Assembly: GCA_051814705.1 (NCBI GenBank)
Contig: JBPWQW010000002.1
Location: forward strand, 319,950-383,949
Length of the DNA: 64,000 nucleotides
Reading direction: 5' to 3'
Source of the DNA: Geojedonia sp051814705
GTDB taxonomy: Bacteria; Bacteroidota; Bacteroidia; Flavobacteriales; Flavobacteriaceae
Below, in pieces: positions 42,270 to 51,304 of this stretch. The notes under the pieces are model-generated. The model searched no databases. It saw only the letters and a list, made by a program, of their open reading frames with translations, and was not told the DNA's origin. Numbering within the stretch: the stretch's first letter is position 1; each line of letters begins with the position of its first letter. Position numbers and translations under genes: made by a program.

Positions 42270-42830
42270 TTAAATAAGGGCCAAAGGCTCCAGTTTTTGC
42301 CTTAAACTAACTTTAGCGCGAGATATCATCGTTCTGCAATTAGAGTAAGTGATGTTCATAATGTCACAAATTTCTTCATAATCATAACCTTCAATTAAAT
42401 TCAAGGTCAATCCTATTTGGTAATTGTCTTTAAGCAACTTCATGGCCTCCATAATTTGAATTGCTTTAAGATTTGTAAACTCATAATCTTCTTCAATACC
42501 AGATTGATCTTCAACTTTATATTGAATATCATCTAAAGGAACGTCTTTGTGGGCATTGTTTTTTTTGTAATTATAAATACTGTTATTTATTACGATGCGT
42601 TTTAACCAGGCACTAAAGGTTGTAACTTCCTTTAAGCTATCCAGTTTGGTAAACGCAGTCAAAAAAGAATCTTGCATCACGTCTTCAGCTACATAACTAT
42701 CTTTCAAGATTCTGAACGCCGTATTATACATGGCTTTGTAATACCTGTTATAGACCTCCATTTGCGCTTGCTGGTTGTCTTGTTTACAGAGTTGGATTAA
42801 CTGCTCTATATGTTGGTTGGCTAGGGTCAA
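42270..42830 (-). CDS. ECF-type RNA polymerase sigma factor
   Basis: This 186-residue sigma factor has region 2 (about 20-90: YNRYYKAMYNTAFRILKDSYVAEDVMQDSFLTAF) and region 4 (about 120-180: LKDNYQIGLTLNLIEGYDYEEICDIMNITYSNCRTMISRAKVSLRQKL). It heads a four-gene minus-strand operon with a membrane partner and two solenoid surface proteins, so the surface proteins are probable targets or stress outputs. It diverges from lon. A weak TTAATTTG-like box lies at 42860-42867 on the minus strand. Confidence 0.92.
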   Translation of the reverse strand: MTLANQHIEQLIQLCKQDNQQAQMEVYNRYYKAMYNTAFRILKDSYVAEDVMQDSFLTAFTKLDSLKEVTTFSAWLKRIVINNSIYNYKKNNAHKDVPLDDIQYKVEDQSGIEEDYEFTNLKAIQIMEAMKLLKDNYQIGLTLNLIEGYDYEEICDIMNITYSNCRTMISRAKVSLRQKLEPLALI

Positions 42831-43059
42831 AAAACAAATGCTTTAGTATAAAGATGGAACAAATTAAAAAGTGTTACACTTTGATTAAAAAAAGTTTTTA
42901 ATTTGGAGTTTGGTAATGGCATAACTATTGAAAACATAAAGAAATAATTAAAGCTATTGATTTTATAAATATCTGAAAATCAATTAAAAGTAATTAATGT
43001 TTAATAATTAATCTTAAATAATTCTGTAATTTTAATGACAGAATGACCTAAATATATTT

Positions 43060-45510
43060 ATGGCTAAATCTAATTTTATAAGTCTTGACAGTTTGTCATT
43101 TAAGGAATTTGAAGAAAATTCGGAATTAATTCCTTTGATGACTCCAGAAGATGAAGAAGAAATAAACAAGGAGAAACTCCCTGAATCGCTCCCCATTTTA
43201 CCGCTTCGAAATACAGTATTATTTCCAGGTGTTGTGATACCCATTACTGCGGGTAGGGATAAATCCATTCGTCTCATAAATGACGCCAACAAAGGCAGCA
43301 AGGTCATTGGAGTAGTCTCACAAAAAGACGAAAATATAGAAGATCCTGTTGCAAAGGACATTTTTAATACAGGCACCGTTGCACGAATTTTGAAAGTGTT
43401 AAAAATGCCCGATGGTAACACAACTATTATTATTCAGGGTAAAAGACGCTTTGAAATCGATAAGGTCATATCTGAAGAACCTTATATTAATGCCACAGTT
43501 AAAGATATTGCAGAGGCTAGACCCGCAAAGGACAATCAAGAATTTGCGGCGATAATTGACTCCATAAAAGATTTGGCGCTTCAAATTATTAAGGACAGCC
43601 CAAATATTCCAACTGAAGCTTCATTTGCCATAAAAAATATTGAAAGCAATTCGTTTTTGGTCAATTTTGTGTCTTCCAATATGAATCTGGCCGTCGACGA
43701 AAAGCAAAAATTGCTTGAGATCAACGACTTAAAAGAACGCGCTTTGGCTACCTTGAAGTATATGAATATCGAGTTTCAAAAATTGGAATTAAAAAATGAT
43801 ATTCAGTCTAAGGTGCAAAGCGACATGAACCAGCAACAGCGGGAGTACTTTTTGCATCAACAAATAAAAACCATTCAAGAAGAACTTGGCGGTGTGTCTT
43901 ATGATGAGGAAATTGAGGATATGAAATTGCGTGCCGAAGAAAAACTTTGGGACGATAAAGTTGCCGATCATTTTGATAAGGAATTATCAAAATTACAGCG
44001 CATGAATCCGCAGGTTGCTGAGTATTCCATCCAACGTAATTACTTGGATTTATTTTTAGATTTACCTTGGAATACCTATAGCAAAGATAAATTTGATTTA
44101 AAACGTGCCAAACGTATTTTGGATCGAGACCATTACGGTCTGGATGATGTTAAGCGACGGATTATAGAATATTTAGCGGTTTTAAAACTTCGTAACGATA
44201 TGAAATCGCCCATTCTTTGTTTTTATGGACCTCCAGGTGTGGGTAAAACCTCGTTAGGAAAGTCTATAGCCGAAGCTTTGGGTAGGGAATATGTAAGAAT
44301 GTCTTTAGGTGGTTTACGCGATGAAGCCGAAATTCGTGGGCACCGAAAAACTTATATTGGCGCCATGCCTGGGCGAATCCTTCAAAGTATCAAAAAGGCC
44401 GAGACTTCAAATCCTGTGTTTGTATTGGATGAGATTGATAAACTGTCAAATTCTCATCAAGGAGATCCTTCTTCAGCGATGCTTGAAGTGTTGGATCCAG
44501 AACAAAACAACGAATTTTATGACAACTTTTTGGAAATGGGCTTCGATCTGTCTAAAGTCATGTTTATTGCAACCTGTAACAGTTTAAACCATATTCAGCC
44601 GGCATTGTTGGACAGAATGGAAATTATTAATGTTTCAGGTTATATCATTGAAGAAAAAGTTGAAATTGCCAAACGTCATTTGTTGCCAAAACAATTAAAA
44701 GAACATGGATTAGATTCCCATAATTTAAAAATTGCAAAACCTCAATTAGAAAAGATTGTTGAAGGTTATACCAGAGAATCTGGTGTAAGGGGATTGGAAA
44801 AGCAAATTGCTAAAATGGTGCGTCATTCGGCAAAAAATATTGCAATGGAGGAAGACTATAATATTAAAGTCACTAATGACGACATTGTGAAGGTTTTGGG
44901 ACCCGCAAGGCTAGAACGCGATAAATACGAAAATAACAATGTTGCAGGCGTTGTGACAGGGCTAGCTTGGACAAAAGTTGGAGGTGATATTTTATTTATT
45001 GAATCGATTTTATCTAAGGGAAAAGGCAATTTGACCATTACTGGAAATTTGGGCAAGGTTATGAAAGAATCGGCTACCATAGCCATGGAATATATAAAAT
45101 CCAATGCCGATGAATTTGGAATAAACCCAGAACTATTTGAAAAGTACAATGTGCATATCCACGTACCAGAAGGCGCCACTCCAAAAGATGGGCCAAGTGC
45201 GGGAGTCACCATGTTAACCTCTTTAGTATCGTTGTTTACACAGCGTAAGGTTAAAAATAGTTTGGCAATGACTGGTGAAATAACCTTGAGAGGTAAAGTA
45301 TTGCCTGTTGGAGGCATCAAAGAAAAAATATTGGCTGCCAAGCGAGCACGGATAAAAGAAATTTTAATGTGCGAAGAGAATAAACGGGATATTGACGAAA
45401 TAAAACCCGAATATTTGAAGGGACTAAAGTTTCATTATGTAACGGAAATGAGTGATGTTTTAAAATTCGCTTTAACCGATCAAAAGGTACAGAATCCCAA
45501 AATATTATAA
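43060..45510 (+). CDS. lon: ATP-dependent endopeptidase La (Lon)
   Basis: This 816-residue protease is of usual length. A LonN substrate-binding domain (about 45-240) is followed by AAA+ with Walker A GPPGVGKTS starting at G390, Walker B FVLDEIDKL, and the proteolytic domain with the catalytic Ser in PKDGPSAGVTM and Lys in GGIKEKILAAKRA. Lon degrades damaged and short-lived regulatory proteins. It diverges from the sigma operon and ends at a strong terminator ahead of porQ. Confidence 0.97.
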   Translation: MAKSNFISLDSLSFKEFEENSELIPLMTPEDEEEINKEKLPESLPILPLRNTVLFPGVVIPITAGRDKSIRLINDANKGSKVIGVVSQKDENIEDPVAKDIFNTGTVARILKVLKMPDGNTTIIIQGKRRFEIDKVISEEPYINATVKDIAEARPAKDNQEFAAIIDSIKDLALQIIKDSPNIPTEASFAIKNIESNSFLVNFVSSNMNLAVDEKQKLLEINDLKERALATLKYMNIEFQKLELKNDIQSKVQSDMNQQQREYFLHQQIKTIQEELGGVSYDEEIEDMKLRAEEKLWDDKVADHFDKELSKLQRMNPQVAEYSIQRNYLDLFLDLPWNTYSKDKFDLKRAKRILDRDHYGLDDVKRRIIEYLAVLKLRNDMKSPILCFYGPPGVGKTSLGKSIAEALGREYVRMSLGGLRDEAEIRGHRKTYIGAMPGRILQSIKKAETSNPVFVLDEIDKLSNSHQGDPSSAMLEVLDPEQNNEFYDNFLEMGFDLSKVMFIATCNSLNHIQPALLDRMEIINVSGYIIEEKVEIAKRHLLPKQLKEHGLDSHNLKIAKPQLEKIVEGYTRESGVRGLEKQIAKMVRHSAKNIAMEEDYNIKVTNDDIVKVLGPARLERDKYENNNVAGVVTGLAWTKVGGDILFIESILSKGKGNLTITGNLGKVMKESATIAMEYIKSNADEFGINPELFEKYNVHIHVPEGATPKDGPSAGVTMLTSLVSLFTQRKVKNSLAMTGEITLRGKVLPVGGIKEKILAAKRARIKEILMCEENKRDIDEIKPEYLKGLKFHYVTEMSDVLKFALTDQKVQNPKIL

Positions 45511-45513
45511 TCC

Positions 45514-45540
45514 AAAAACCTCGACTAAGTCGAGGTTTTT
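45514..45540 (+). terminator. lon terminator
   Basis: AAAAACCTCGAC (45514-45525) pairs with GTCGAGGTTTTT (45529-45540) across a TAA loop. Confidence 0.92.
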
Positions 45541-45605
45541 TCTTGGTTCAAAAATAAATTAATCATACACCCGTTTTAAGTTAGATTTATTTACTTTGCA
45601 AACTT

Positions 45606-46625
45606 ATGCTAAAGAGGGTTGCCACTTTATTGATTTTTACTTTTATATCATCAGCTTTTGCACAAGTAGGAGGTGAGTCGACATACCAATTTTTAAACTT
45701 GGTATCATCGCCCCGTCAGGCGGCTTTAGGGGGTAAAGTGATCACAAATTATGATTACGATGTCACGGCAGGTCTGTATAACCCCGCATCCATAAATGTA
45801 GAAATGGACAATCAATTGGCATTAAACTATTCTAGTTATTTGGGGGGAATTAGTTACGGTACTGCAGCCTATGCCTATACTTGGGATCGGCGCGTGCAGA
45901 CTTTTCATGCGGGGATGACCTATATTAATTATGGTAGCTTTGATGGTTATGACCAAAATGGGGTTCCAACCGGATCCTTTACAGGTAATGAAGCGGCATT
46001 ATCAGTTGGTTATGCAAAGCAGTTGGGTCGTTCTGATTTTTATGGTGGGTTTAACGTTAAATTGATTACTTCAAAGTTAGAACAATATAGTTCCATAGGA
46101 GGGGCAGTCGATCTTGGAATCATGTACATTGACGACCGACTCGGTTTTCGTTCTTCATTAGTAGTTAGAAATCTTGGCACGCAATTCACAACCTATGCCG
46201 GAGCTAATGAAAAATTACCCTTGGAAGTTGATTTAGGATTATCCCAAACCTTAGAAAATGTGCCGATACGATGGCATTTAACCTTTGAAAATTTGCAAAA
46301 ATGGCCAATAGGTGTTTCTAACCCTGCCCGTGCTACAACAGATTTAAGTGGTAACCAAACTCAAGAAAAAATAGGCTTTTTAAACGAAGTCATGCGCCAT
46401 ACTATTATAGGAGCAGAATTATTTCCTGAAAAAGGCTTTAATGTTAGATTAGGTTATAATTTTAGGCGTTCAGAAGAACTGAGAATTGTTGACCAGCGTA
46501 ATTTTTCGGGATTATCTTTTGGAATTGGATTAAAATTCAATAAAATGAGATTTAGTTATACGCATGCAAGATACACTAGCGCTGCCAATACAAGTTTCTT
46601 TGGTTTGCAATTAGATTTACAGTAA
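45606..46625 (+). CDS. porQ: Type IX secretion system protein PorQ
   Basis: This 339-residue outer-membrane beta-barrel has a signal peptide ending SSAFAQ. The mature N-terminus (VGGESTYQFLNLVSSPRQAALGG) is characteristic of PorQ. Later strands (YGGFNVKLITS, VRLGYNFRRSEEL) and the C-terminal SFFGLQLDLQ fit. PorQ is part of the attachment complex of T9SS that fixes sorting-domain proteins to the cell surface. The cmk gene follows by 2 bases. At least two sorting-domain clients of the system are encoded in this window (11775-12473 and 59682 onward). Confidence 0.92.
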   Translation: MLKRVATLLIFTFISSAFAQVGGESTYQFLNLVSSPRQAALGGKVITNYDYDVTAGLYNPASINVEMDNQLALNYSSYLGGISYGTAAYAYTWDRRVQTFHAGMTYINYGSFDGYDQNGVPTGSFTGNEAALSVGYAKQLGRSDFYGGFNVKLITSKLEQYSSIGGAVDLGIMYIDDRLGFRSSLVVRNLGTQFTTYAGANEKLPLEVDLGLSQTLENVPIRWHLTFENLQKWPIGVSNPARATTDLSGNQTQEKIGFLNEVMRHTIIGAELFPEKGFNVRLGYNFRRSEELRIVDQRNFSGLSFGIGLKFNKMRFSYTHARYTSAANTSFFGLQLDLQ

Positions 46626-46627
46626 AT

Positions 46628-47332
46628 ATGGAAAAAATTACCATAGCCATCGACGGATTTTCTTCTACGGGCAAAAGCACGATTGCCAAACAATTGGCTA
46701 AAGCCTTAGGATACATTTATGTCGACACCGGAGCTATGTACAGGGCAGTCACCTTTTATGCCATGCAAAATCAATTAGTTGATAGGGATTCATTAAAAGA
46801 AAAGCAACTTATAGCTCAATTAAAAGGTATTGAGATCACGTTTAAATTTAATGAAGCATTAGGTTTTGCCGAAGTCTATTTGAATGGCCAAAATATTGAA
46901 AAGGAAATTAGAACATTGGAGGTTTCGCAATTGGTAAGTCGCGTATCTGCCATAACCGAAGTACGGCAGCAATTGGTAAAGCAACAACAGCTATACGGTC
47001 AACATAAAGGTGTTGTAATGGACGGAAGAGACATAGGAACTGTGGTTTTTCCAAACGCTGAGCTTAAACTGTTTATGACTGCTTCAGCCGATCTTAGAGC
47101 CAAAAGGCGTTATAAAGAGCTTCTCGGCAAAGGAGAAAACATAAGTTTTGAAGATGTCTTAGAAAATGTGAAATCCCGGGATTATATCGATTCTACACGA
47201 GACGATTCACCACTTATTAAAGCGGATGATGCCATAGAAATAGATAATTCAAATTTGACACTGGAGCAACAATTCAACAAAGTTTTGAGTTTGGCAAAAA
47301 ACAAAATAGAATGGGTTAACAAAGCCCTTTAA
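46628..47332 (+). CDS. cmk: (d)CMP kinase
   Basis: This 234-residue nucleotide kinase phosphorylates CMP and dCMP. Visible features are the P-loop GFSSTGKSTIAKQLA near residue 12, the CMP site VDTGAMYRAVTF, VVMDGRDIGTVVFPNA, and DSTRDDSPLIKADDAIEIDN. It is coupled to porQ, a standard flavobacterial arrangement, and lies upstream of rpsA, as cmk also does in many other bacteria. Confidence 0.95.
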   Translation: MEKITIAIDGFSSTGKSTIAKQLAKALGYIYVDTGAMYRAVTFYAMQNQLVDRDSLKEKQLIAQLKGIEITFKFNEALGFAEVYLNGQNIEKEIRTLEVSQLVSRVSAITEVRQQLVKQQQLYGQHKGVVMDGRDIGTVVFPNAELKLFMTASADLRAKRRYKELLGKGENISFEDVLENVKSRDYIDSTRDDSPLIKADDAIEIDNSNLTLEQQFNKVLSLAKNKIEWVNKAL

Positions 47333-47394
47333 CGCTCTGGTTTTCATTAGCTTTATTGCTTGCTTTTTGTTTTTACGGATAAATCTTTATTTTT

Positions 47395-47424
47395 TTGTTT
47401 TGTTTGAATTAAATTGTATTTTTG
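47395..47424 (+). promoter_or_regulatory. rpsA promoter
   Basis: TTG at 47395-47397 and TATTTTTG at 47417-47424 are 19 bases apart, matching the Bacteroidota consensus. The start should fall near 47430, giving a leader of about 117 bases. Confidence 0.65.
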
Positions 47425-47429
47425 CACTC

Positions 47430-47546
47430 CTTTTAGCGAAGCGTAGGATATATAAAAGGACTGAAAATCAAATAATAATAACACTTCTGTAGGTTATTCG
47501 CTTAATCTCATCCTAGACTAACAGAATACAAAATTATAATCAGCAA
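47430..47546 (+). promoter_or_regulatory. Long rpsA leader with possible regulatory fold
   Basis: The untranslated leader contains AGCGAA (47435-47440) complementary to TTCGCT (47497-47502), and TAGGAT (47444-47449) complementary to ATCCTA (47510-47515). The two helices cross, which would make a pseudoknot. S1 is autoregulated through its leader in other bacteria. Regulation here is inference. Confidence 0.35.
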
Positions 47547-49544
47547 ATGGCTGAAAAGAAAACAAAAAAAGCTGAAGTTGAAGCAACTAAAGCAGAAGAA
47601 ACAGAAAAAACTGTTAAAACAAAAAAAGCGGTAGAAGCTGCTGAGGGAGCAAAAGAAGTAGTTGAAGAAACTCCAACAGCCGTTGAAGTAGTTGAAGAAA
47701 CTCCTGAAACCGTTGAAGCAGTTGAAGAGACTTCAGAAGCTGTTGAAGCTCCAGTTGCAACTCAAGCTCCAGTAAATCCAGAAAAATTCTTAAAAGATTT
47801 CAATTGGCACAATTACGAAGAAGGAATTGACCAAGTGGATGACAAACAACTTAAAGAATTTGAAAAATTAGTTTCAGAAAATTTCGTAGATACTCTTGAT
47901 AACGAAGTAGTTGAAGGTATTGTAATTCATCTTTCAGATCGCGATGCCATCATTGATATCAATGCTAAATCTGAAGGTGTCATTTCACTCAACGAATTCC
48001 GATACAATCCAAATTTAAAAGTTGGAGACAAAGTAGAGGTATTGATTGATGTGCGTGAAGATGCAACAGGACAATTGGTATTATCACACCGTAAAGCTCG
48101 TGTAATCAAAGCATGGGACCGTGTTAACAACGCACACGATACTGGTGAAATAGTAAATGGTTTTGTAAAATGTAGAACCAAAGGAGGAATGATTGTGGAT
48201 GTTTTTGGAATAGAAGCATTCTTACCAGGTTCTCAAATTGACGTGAAACCTATTAGAGATTACGATCAATACGTTAATAAAACTATGGAGTTTAAAGTGG
48301 TTAAAATCAACCACGAATTCAAAAACATTGTAGTTTCACATAAAGCGTTGATTGAAGCAGACATTGAAGAACAGAAAAAAGAAATCATTGGCCAATTAGA
48401 AAAAGGACAAGTATTGGAAGGTATTGTTAAAAATATTACTTCATACGGTGTCTTTATTGACCTTGGTGGTGTAGATGGTTTAATTCATATTACCGATCTG
48501 TCTTGGTCTAGAATCAATCATCCAAATGAAATTGTAGAATTAGACCAAAAAATCAATGTGGTTATTCTTGATTTTGATGAAGATAAATCTAGAATCCAAT
48601 TAGGTTTAAAACAATTAAGCAAACATCCTTGGGAAGCTTTAGCAGAAAGCGTAGCCGTTGGCGATAAAGTAAAAGGTAAAGTTGTTGTAATTGCAGACTA
48701 TGGTGCATTTATAGAAGTTGAAGAAGGTGTTGAAGGATTGGTTCACGTGAGTGAAATGTCATGGTCAACACATTTACGTTCTGCACAAGATTTTGTATCT
48801 GTTGGAGACGAAATTGAAGCTGTGATCTTAACTTTAGATAGAGAAGACCGCAAAATGTCACTTGGTATCAAACAATTAACTCCAGACCCATGGACTGATA
48901 TTACTGGTAAATATCCTGTAGGTTCTAGCCACAAAGGGATTGTACGTAACTTTACAAACTTTGGTGTGTTTGTTGAAATGGAAGAAGGTATTGACGGATT
49001 AATTTATATTTCCGATTTATCTTGGACTAAAAAAATCAAACATCCAAGCGAATTTTGTAATGTAGGAGACACTTTGGAAGTTGTCGTTTTAGAATTGGAT
49101 GTTGAAGGACGTAAATTAAGTTTAGGTCACAAACAAACCACGGATAATCCTTGGGATAAATACGAAACTGAATTTGCTCTAGGTACCGTTCATACCGCTG
49201 AAATCTCTGAATTGGTAGACAAAGGTGCAACCATAGACTTTAATGAAGATATCGTTGCTTTTGTTCCTGCTAGACATTTAGAAAAAGAAGATGGTAAGAA
49301 ACTTAAAAAAGGCGAATCTACAGAGTTTAAAATTATTGAATTCAATAAAGAATTTAAACGTGTAGTGGCTTCTCATACCGCTATCTTTAAAGAAGAGGAA
49401 ATTGCTAACGTAAAAGCCGCAGCTGCAAAAGCTGAAGCCCATGCTGCAGAGTCAAAACCTACTTTAGGTGATGCCAACGACCAGCTACAAGCTCTTAAAG
49501 ATAAAATGGAAGGAAAAACAACTAAAGCAAAAGCTAAAAAATAG
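47547..49544 (+). CDS. rpsA: 30S ribosomal protein S1
   Basis: This 665-residue protein has six S1 RNA-binding domains (starting near residues 105, 190, 285, 370, 460 and 545; for example VLEGIVKNITSYGVFIDLGGVDGLIH). S1 binds mRNA leaders and unfolds them on the ribosome, which matters in Bacteroidota, where Shine-Dalgarno signals are weak. The first 78 residues are low-complexity, rich in Lys, Glu, Ala and Val with repeated VEETPE-like segments, and make it longer than usual S1. It has its own promoter, a long leader and a strong terminator. Confidence 0.96.
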   Translation: MAEKKTKKAEVEATKAEETEKTVKTKKAVEAAEGAKEVVEETPTAVEVVEETPETVEAVEETSEAVEAPVATQAPVNPEKFLKDFNWHNYEEGIDQVDDKQLKEFEKLVSENFVDTLDNEVVEGIVIHLSDRDAIIDINAKSEGVISLNEFRYNPNLKVGDKVEVLIDVREDATGQLVLSHRKARVIKAWDRVNNAHDTGEIVNGFVKCRTKGGMIVDVFGIEAFLPGSQIDVKPIRDYDQYVNKTMEFKVVKINHEFKNIVVSHKALIEADIEEQKKEIIGQLEKGQVLEGIVKNITSYGVFIDLGGVDGLIHITDLSWSRINHPNEIVELDQKINVVILDFDEDKSRIQLGLKQLSKHPWEALAESVAVGDKVKGKVVVIADYGAFIEVEEGVEGLVHVSEMSWSTHLRSAQDFVSVGDEIEAVILTLDREDRKMSLGIKQLTPDPWTDITGKYPVGSSHKGIVRNFTNFGVFVEMEEGIDGLIYISDLSWTKKIKHPSEFCNVGDTLEVVVLELDVEGRKLSLGHKQTTDNPWDKYETEFALGTVHTAEISELVDKGATIDFNEDIVAFVPARHLEKEDGKKLKKGESTEFKIIEFNKEFKRVVASHTAIFKEEEIANVKAAAAKAEAHAAESKPTLGDANDQLQALKDKMEGKTTKAKAKK

Positions 49545-49587
49545 TTTTTTATCAACCTGTAATAACAGGAATCCATTTAAAAAATGA

Positions 49588-49615
49588 AAGCCTTCCAATT
49601 TGGAAGGCTTTTTTT
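49588..49615 (+). terminator. rpsA terminator
   Basis: AAGCCTTCCA pairs with TGGAAGGCTT, followed by seven T. Confidence 0.9.
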
Positions 49616-49889
49616 ATGGAAAGCACTTTTATGGAAAAATATAATATTTTCAATAAAAAGCTAATTTCATTGATTATAATTAAATAAATATTGTAATTTA
49701 GTTAAATATAATTAACAAAAATGTTTATTTTATAATTAAAGTTCATTGAAATATTATTGTCTATTCTGTACTTTTAGCACTATTACTATCTTGTTTTATA
49801 TCAAATTGTTTAAAAATCAATTTGATTATAAAGCATATACAAACTTTTTATATTGTAATTTTAATTTGTAAACTAAATCCCTCACTATT
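49616..49889. other. Very AT-rich spacer
   Basis: No gene, RNA or clear repeat is seen between the rpsA terminator and the secreted-protein gene. Near 49866-49873 there is a partial TAnnTTTG match (TTAATTTG) that could serve the downstream gene. Confidence 0.5.
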
Positions 49890-50636
49890 ATGAAAACAAG
49901 TACTTTATTTATTATTATGATGTTCAATGCGCTACTTCTTGGAGCCCAAATCGGAAACACCATAAATGACCCAATACCAGTAGATGGCACAAACGTCTCT
50001 GTAAATTTATTAGATTATCAATCTGCCACCTTTTCAGCATTAATGCCCATGTGTGGTTCAACTGAAGATGTGTTTTATAAGCATGTTGTTTCTTCAGGAG
50101 ATAACAAATTGACTTTCGGTATGGCGAGTATTGCCATTGCAGTAGGTACTGCCATTGATTTCCAGCTTTTAAAAGCTCCTAATGGTGATCTAAATAATTT
50201 GGTTGAAATAACTTGCGATAGCTATCCCATAGCGCTTATATTTGGTGGAGGCTTTCTAGAGATCGTTGAAAATGTTAGTGCCGGTGACGAGTATTACTTG
50301 AGGGTATATAAACCTGCAGGATTAGGAACCCTTTTAAGCACTTTGCTCAACGGAACTTCCATTACCATGATGAGCGAATTTGATAGTACTTTATCTATTG
50401 GTGAAGAAAATCTTTCTGGCACATTACAATTGATTGTAAAGAATGATCACATCAAACTATTGAATAATATGGATTTTGATGGTTATAGAGTGTTCAGTTT
50501 GGATGGTAAACAACACTCAAATGAAAATTCACCTCAATTATTACATTTAATAGATATTTCTCATCTCGATAGAGGATTATATATCGTCATGCTCGAAAAT
50601 GAATCTATATATAAGACTTATAAGTTCTTAAAATAA
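49890..50636 (+). CDS. Secreted protein, possible T9SS type A cargo
   Basis: This 248-residue protein has a signal peptide (about 1-19, ending LLGAQ). The central part (about 20-165) resembles beta-sandwich sugar- or ligand-binding folds (PVDGTNVSVNLLDYQSATF, YYLRVYKPAG) but I do not recognise a family. The C-terminal 70 residues carry a degenerate T9SS type A pattern: VFSLDGKQ, LIDISHLDRGLYIVML and a final YKTYKFLK. Export by T9SS is therefore likely but not certain. It is a single gene with a downstream terminator. Confidence 0.65.
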   Translation: MKTSTLFIIMMFNALLLGAQIGNTINDPIPVDGTNVSVNLLDYQSATFSALMPMCGSTEDVFYKHVVSSGDNKLTFGMASIAIAVGTAIDFQLLKAPNGDLNNLVEITCDSYPIALIFGGGFLEIVENVSAGDEYYLRVYKPAGLGTLLSTLLNGTSITMMSEFDSTLSIGEENLSGTLQLIVKNDHIKLLNNMDFDGYRVFSLDGKQHSNENSPQLLHLIDISHLDRGLYIVMLENESIYKTYKFLK

Positions 50637-50654
50637 TAATAAGTATATAACTTT

Positions 50655-50691
50655 AAAAAACAAAAGAAGCTTTTCGCTTCTTTTGTTTTTT
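50655..50691 (+). terminator. Terminator after the secreted-protein gene
   Basis: A run of A, then CAAAAGAAGC (50661-50670), pairs with GCTTCTTTTG (50676-50685) across TTTTC, followed by T. Confidence 0.85.
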
Positions 50692-50726
50692 AATACAACC
50701 TTTTAGGCATGGTTAATTTTTTCCAT

Positions 50727-50734
50727 TACCTTTG
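50727..50734 (+). promoter_or_regulatory. Candidate -7 box of the pyrR-pyrB operon
   Basis: TACCTTTG is an exact TAnnTTTG match, 28 bases before the pyrR ATG. The leader is too short for an attenuator of the Bacillus type. Confidence 0.55.
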
Positions 50735-50761
50735 TATCCCAAATACAGCATTGGACACAAT

Positions 50762-51301
50762 ATGAGTCAGAAAGTTTTACTTAATTCCAAAGAGGTAAAC
50801 ATCATTCTTCACCGATTGGCTTGTCAACTTATTGAAAATCACAATACATTTGAAAACACCGTTTTAATTGGGATTCAACCACGCGGAAAATATTTGGCAA
50901 TCAGGTTGGCGCAAATGCTGAAAGAGAACTATAAAATTAAAAACCTGAAATTAGGTCTACTTGATATTACTTTTTTTAGGGATGATTTTAGAAGAAGTGA
51001 GAAACCTTTGGAGGCCAATACTACAGTCATTGATTTTATGGTAGAAGACAAAAATGTAGTGTTTATTGACGACGTTTTGTTTACGGGTCGTAGTATTCGA
51101 GCTGCTTTAACTGCCATTCAATCGTTTGGAAGACCAAAAGATATTGAACTGTTAACCTTAATTGACCGACGTTTTAGTAGACATTTGCCAATCCAACCTA
51201 ATTATAGAGGTCGTCAAGTAGACACCATAAACAAAGAAAAAGTTATTGTAAAATGGAAGGAAAATGGAGGAGAAGATGCAGTTTATCTTATAAATAGTTA
51301 A
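50762..51301 (+). CDS. pyrR: PyrR-type phosphoribosyltransferase
   Basis: I chose the ATG at 50762 (MSQKVLLNSKEV), 180 residues; an upstream TTG at 50732 would run through the promoter box. Motifs are LIGIQPRGKYLAIRL, LDITFFRDDF, the PRPP-binding VVFIDDVLFTGRSIRAAL and LIDRRFSRHLPIQPNYRGRQV. In firmicutes PyrR binds pyr mRNA and has uracil phosphoribosyltransferase activity. In Bacteroidota it sits next to pyrB as here (3-base gap), but an RNA-binding role is not established by this sequence. Confidence 0.9.
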   Translation: MSQKVLLNSKEVNIILHRLACQLIENHNTFENTVLIGIQPRGKYLAIRLAQMLKENYKIKNLKLGLLDITFFRDDFRRSEKPLEANTTVIDFMVEDKNVVFIDDVLFTGRSIRAALTAIQSFGRPKDIELLTLIDRRFSRHLPIQPNYRGRQVDTINKEKVIVKWKENGGEDAVYLINS

Positions 51302-51304
51302 TCT

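Noticed and set aside
43032..43421. 129-codon open frame antisense to the lon 5' end
   Set aside because: It is a shadow of lon, with no signal, family match or independent promoter.
44856..45341. 161-codon open frame antisense to lon
   Set aside because: It lies fully inside lon, which has intact catalytic motifs; the frame is explained by lon codon bias.
50732..50761. Upstream TTG start for pyrR
   Set aside because: It falls inside the -7 promoter box at 50727-50734, and the conserved protein begins at the ATG 50762.
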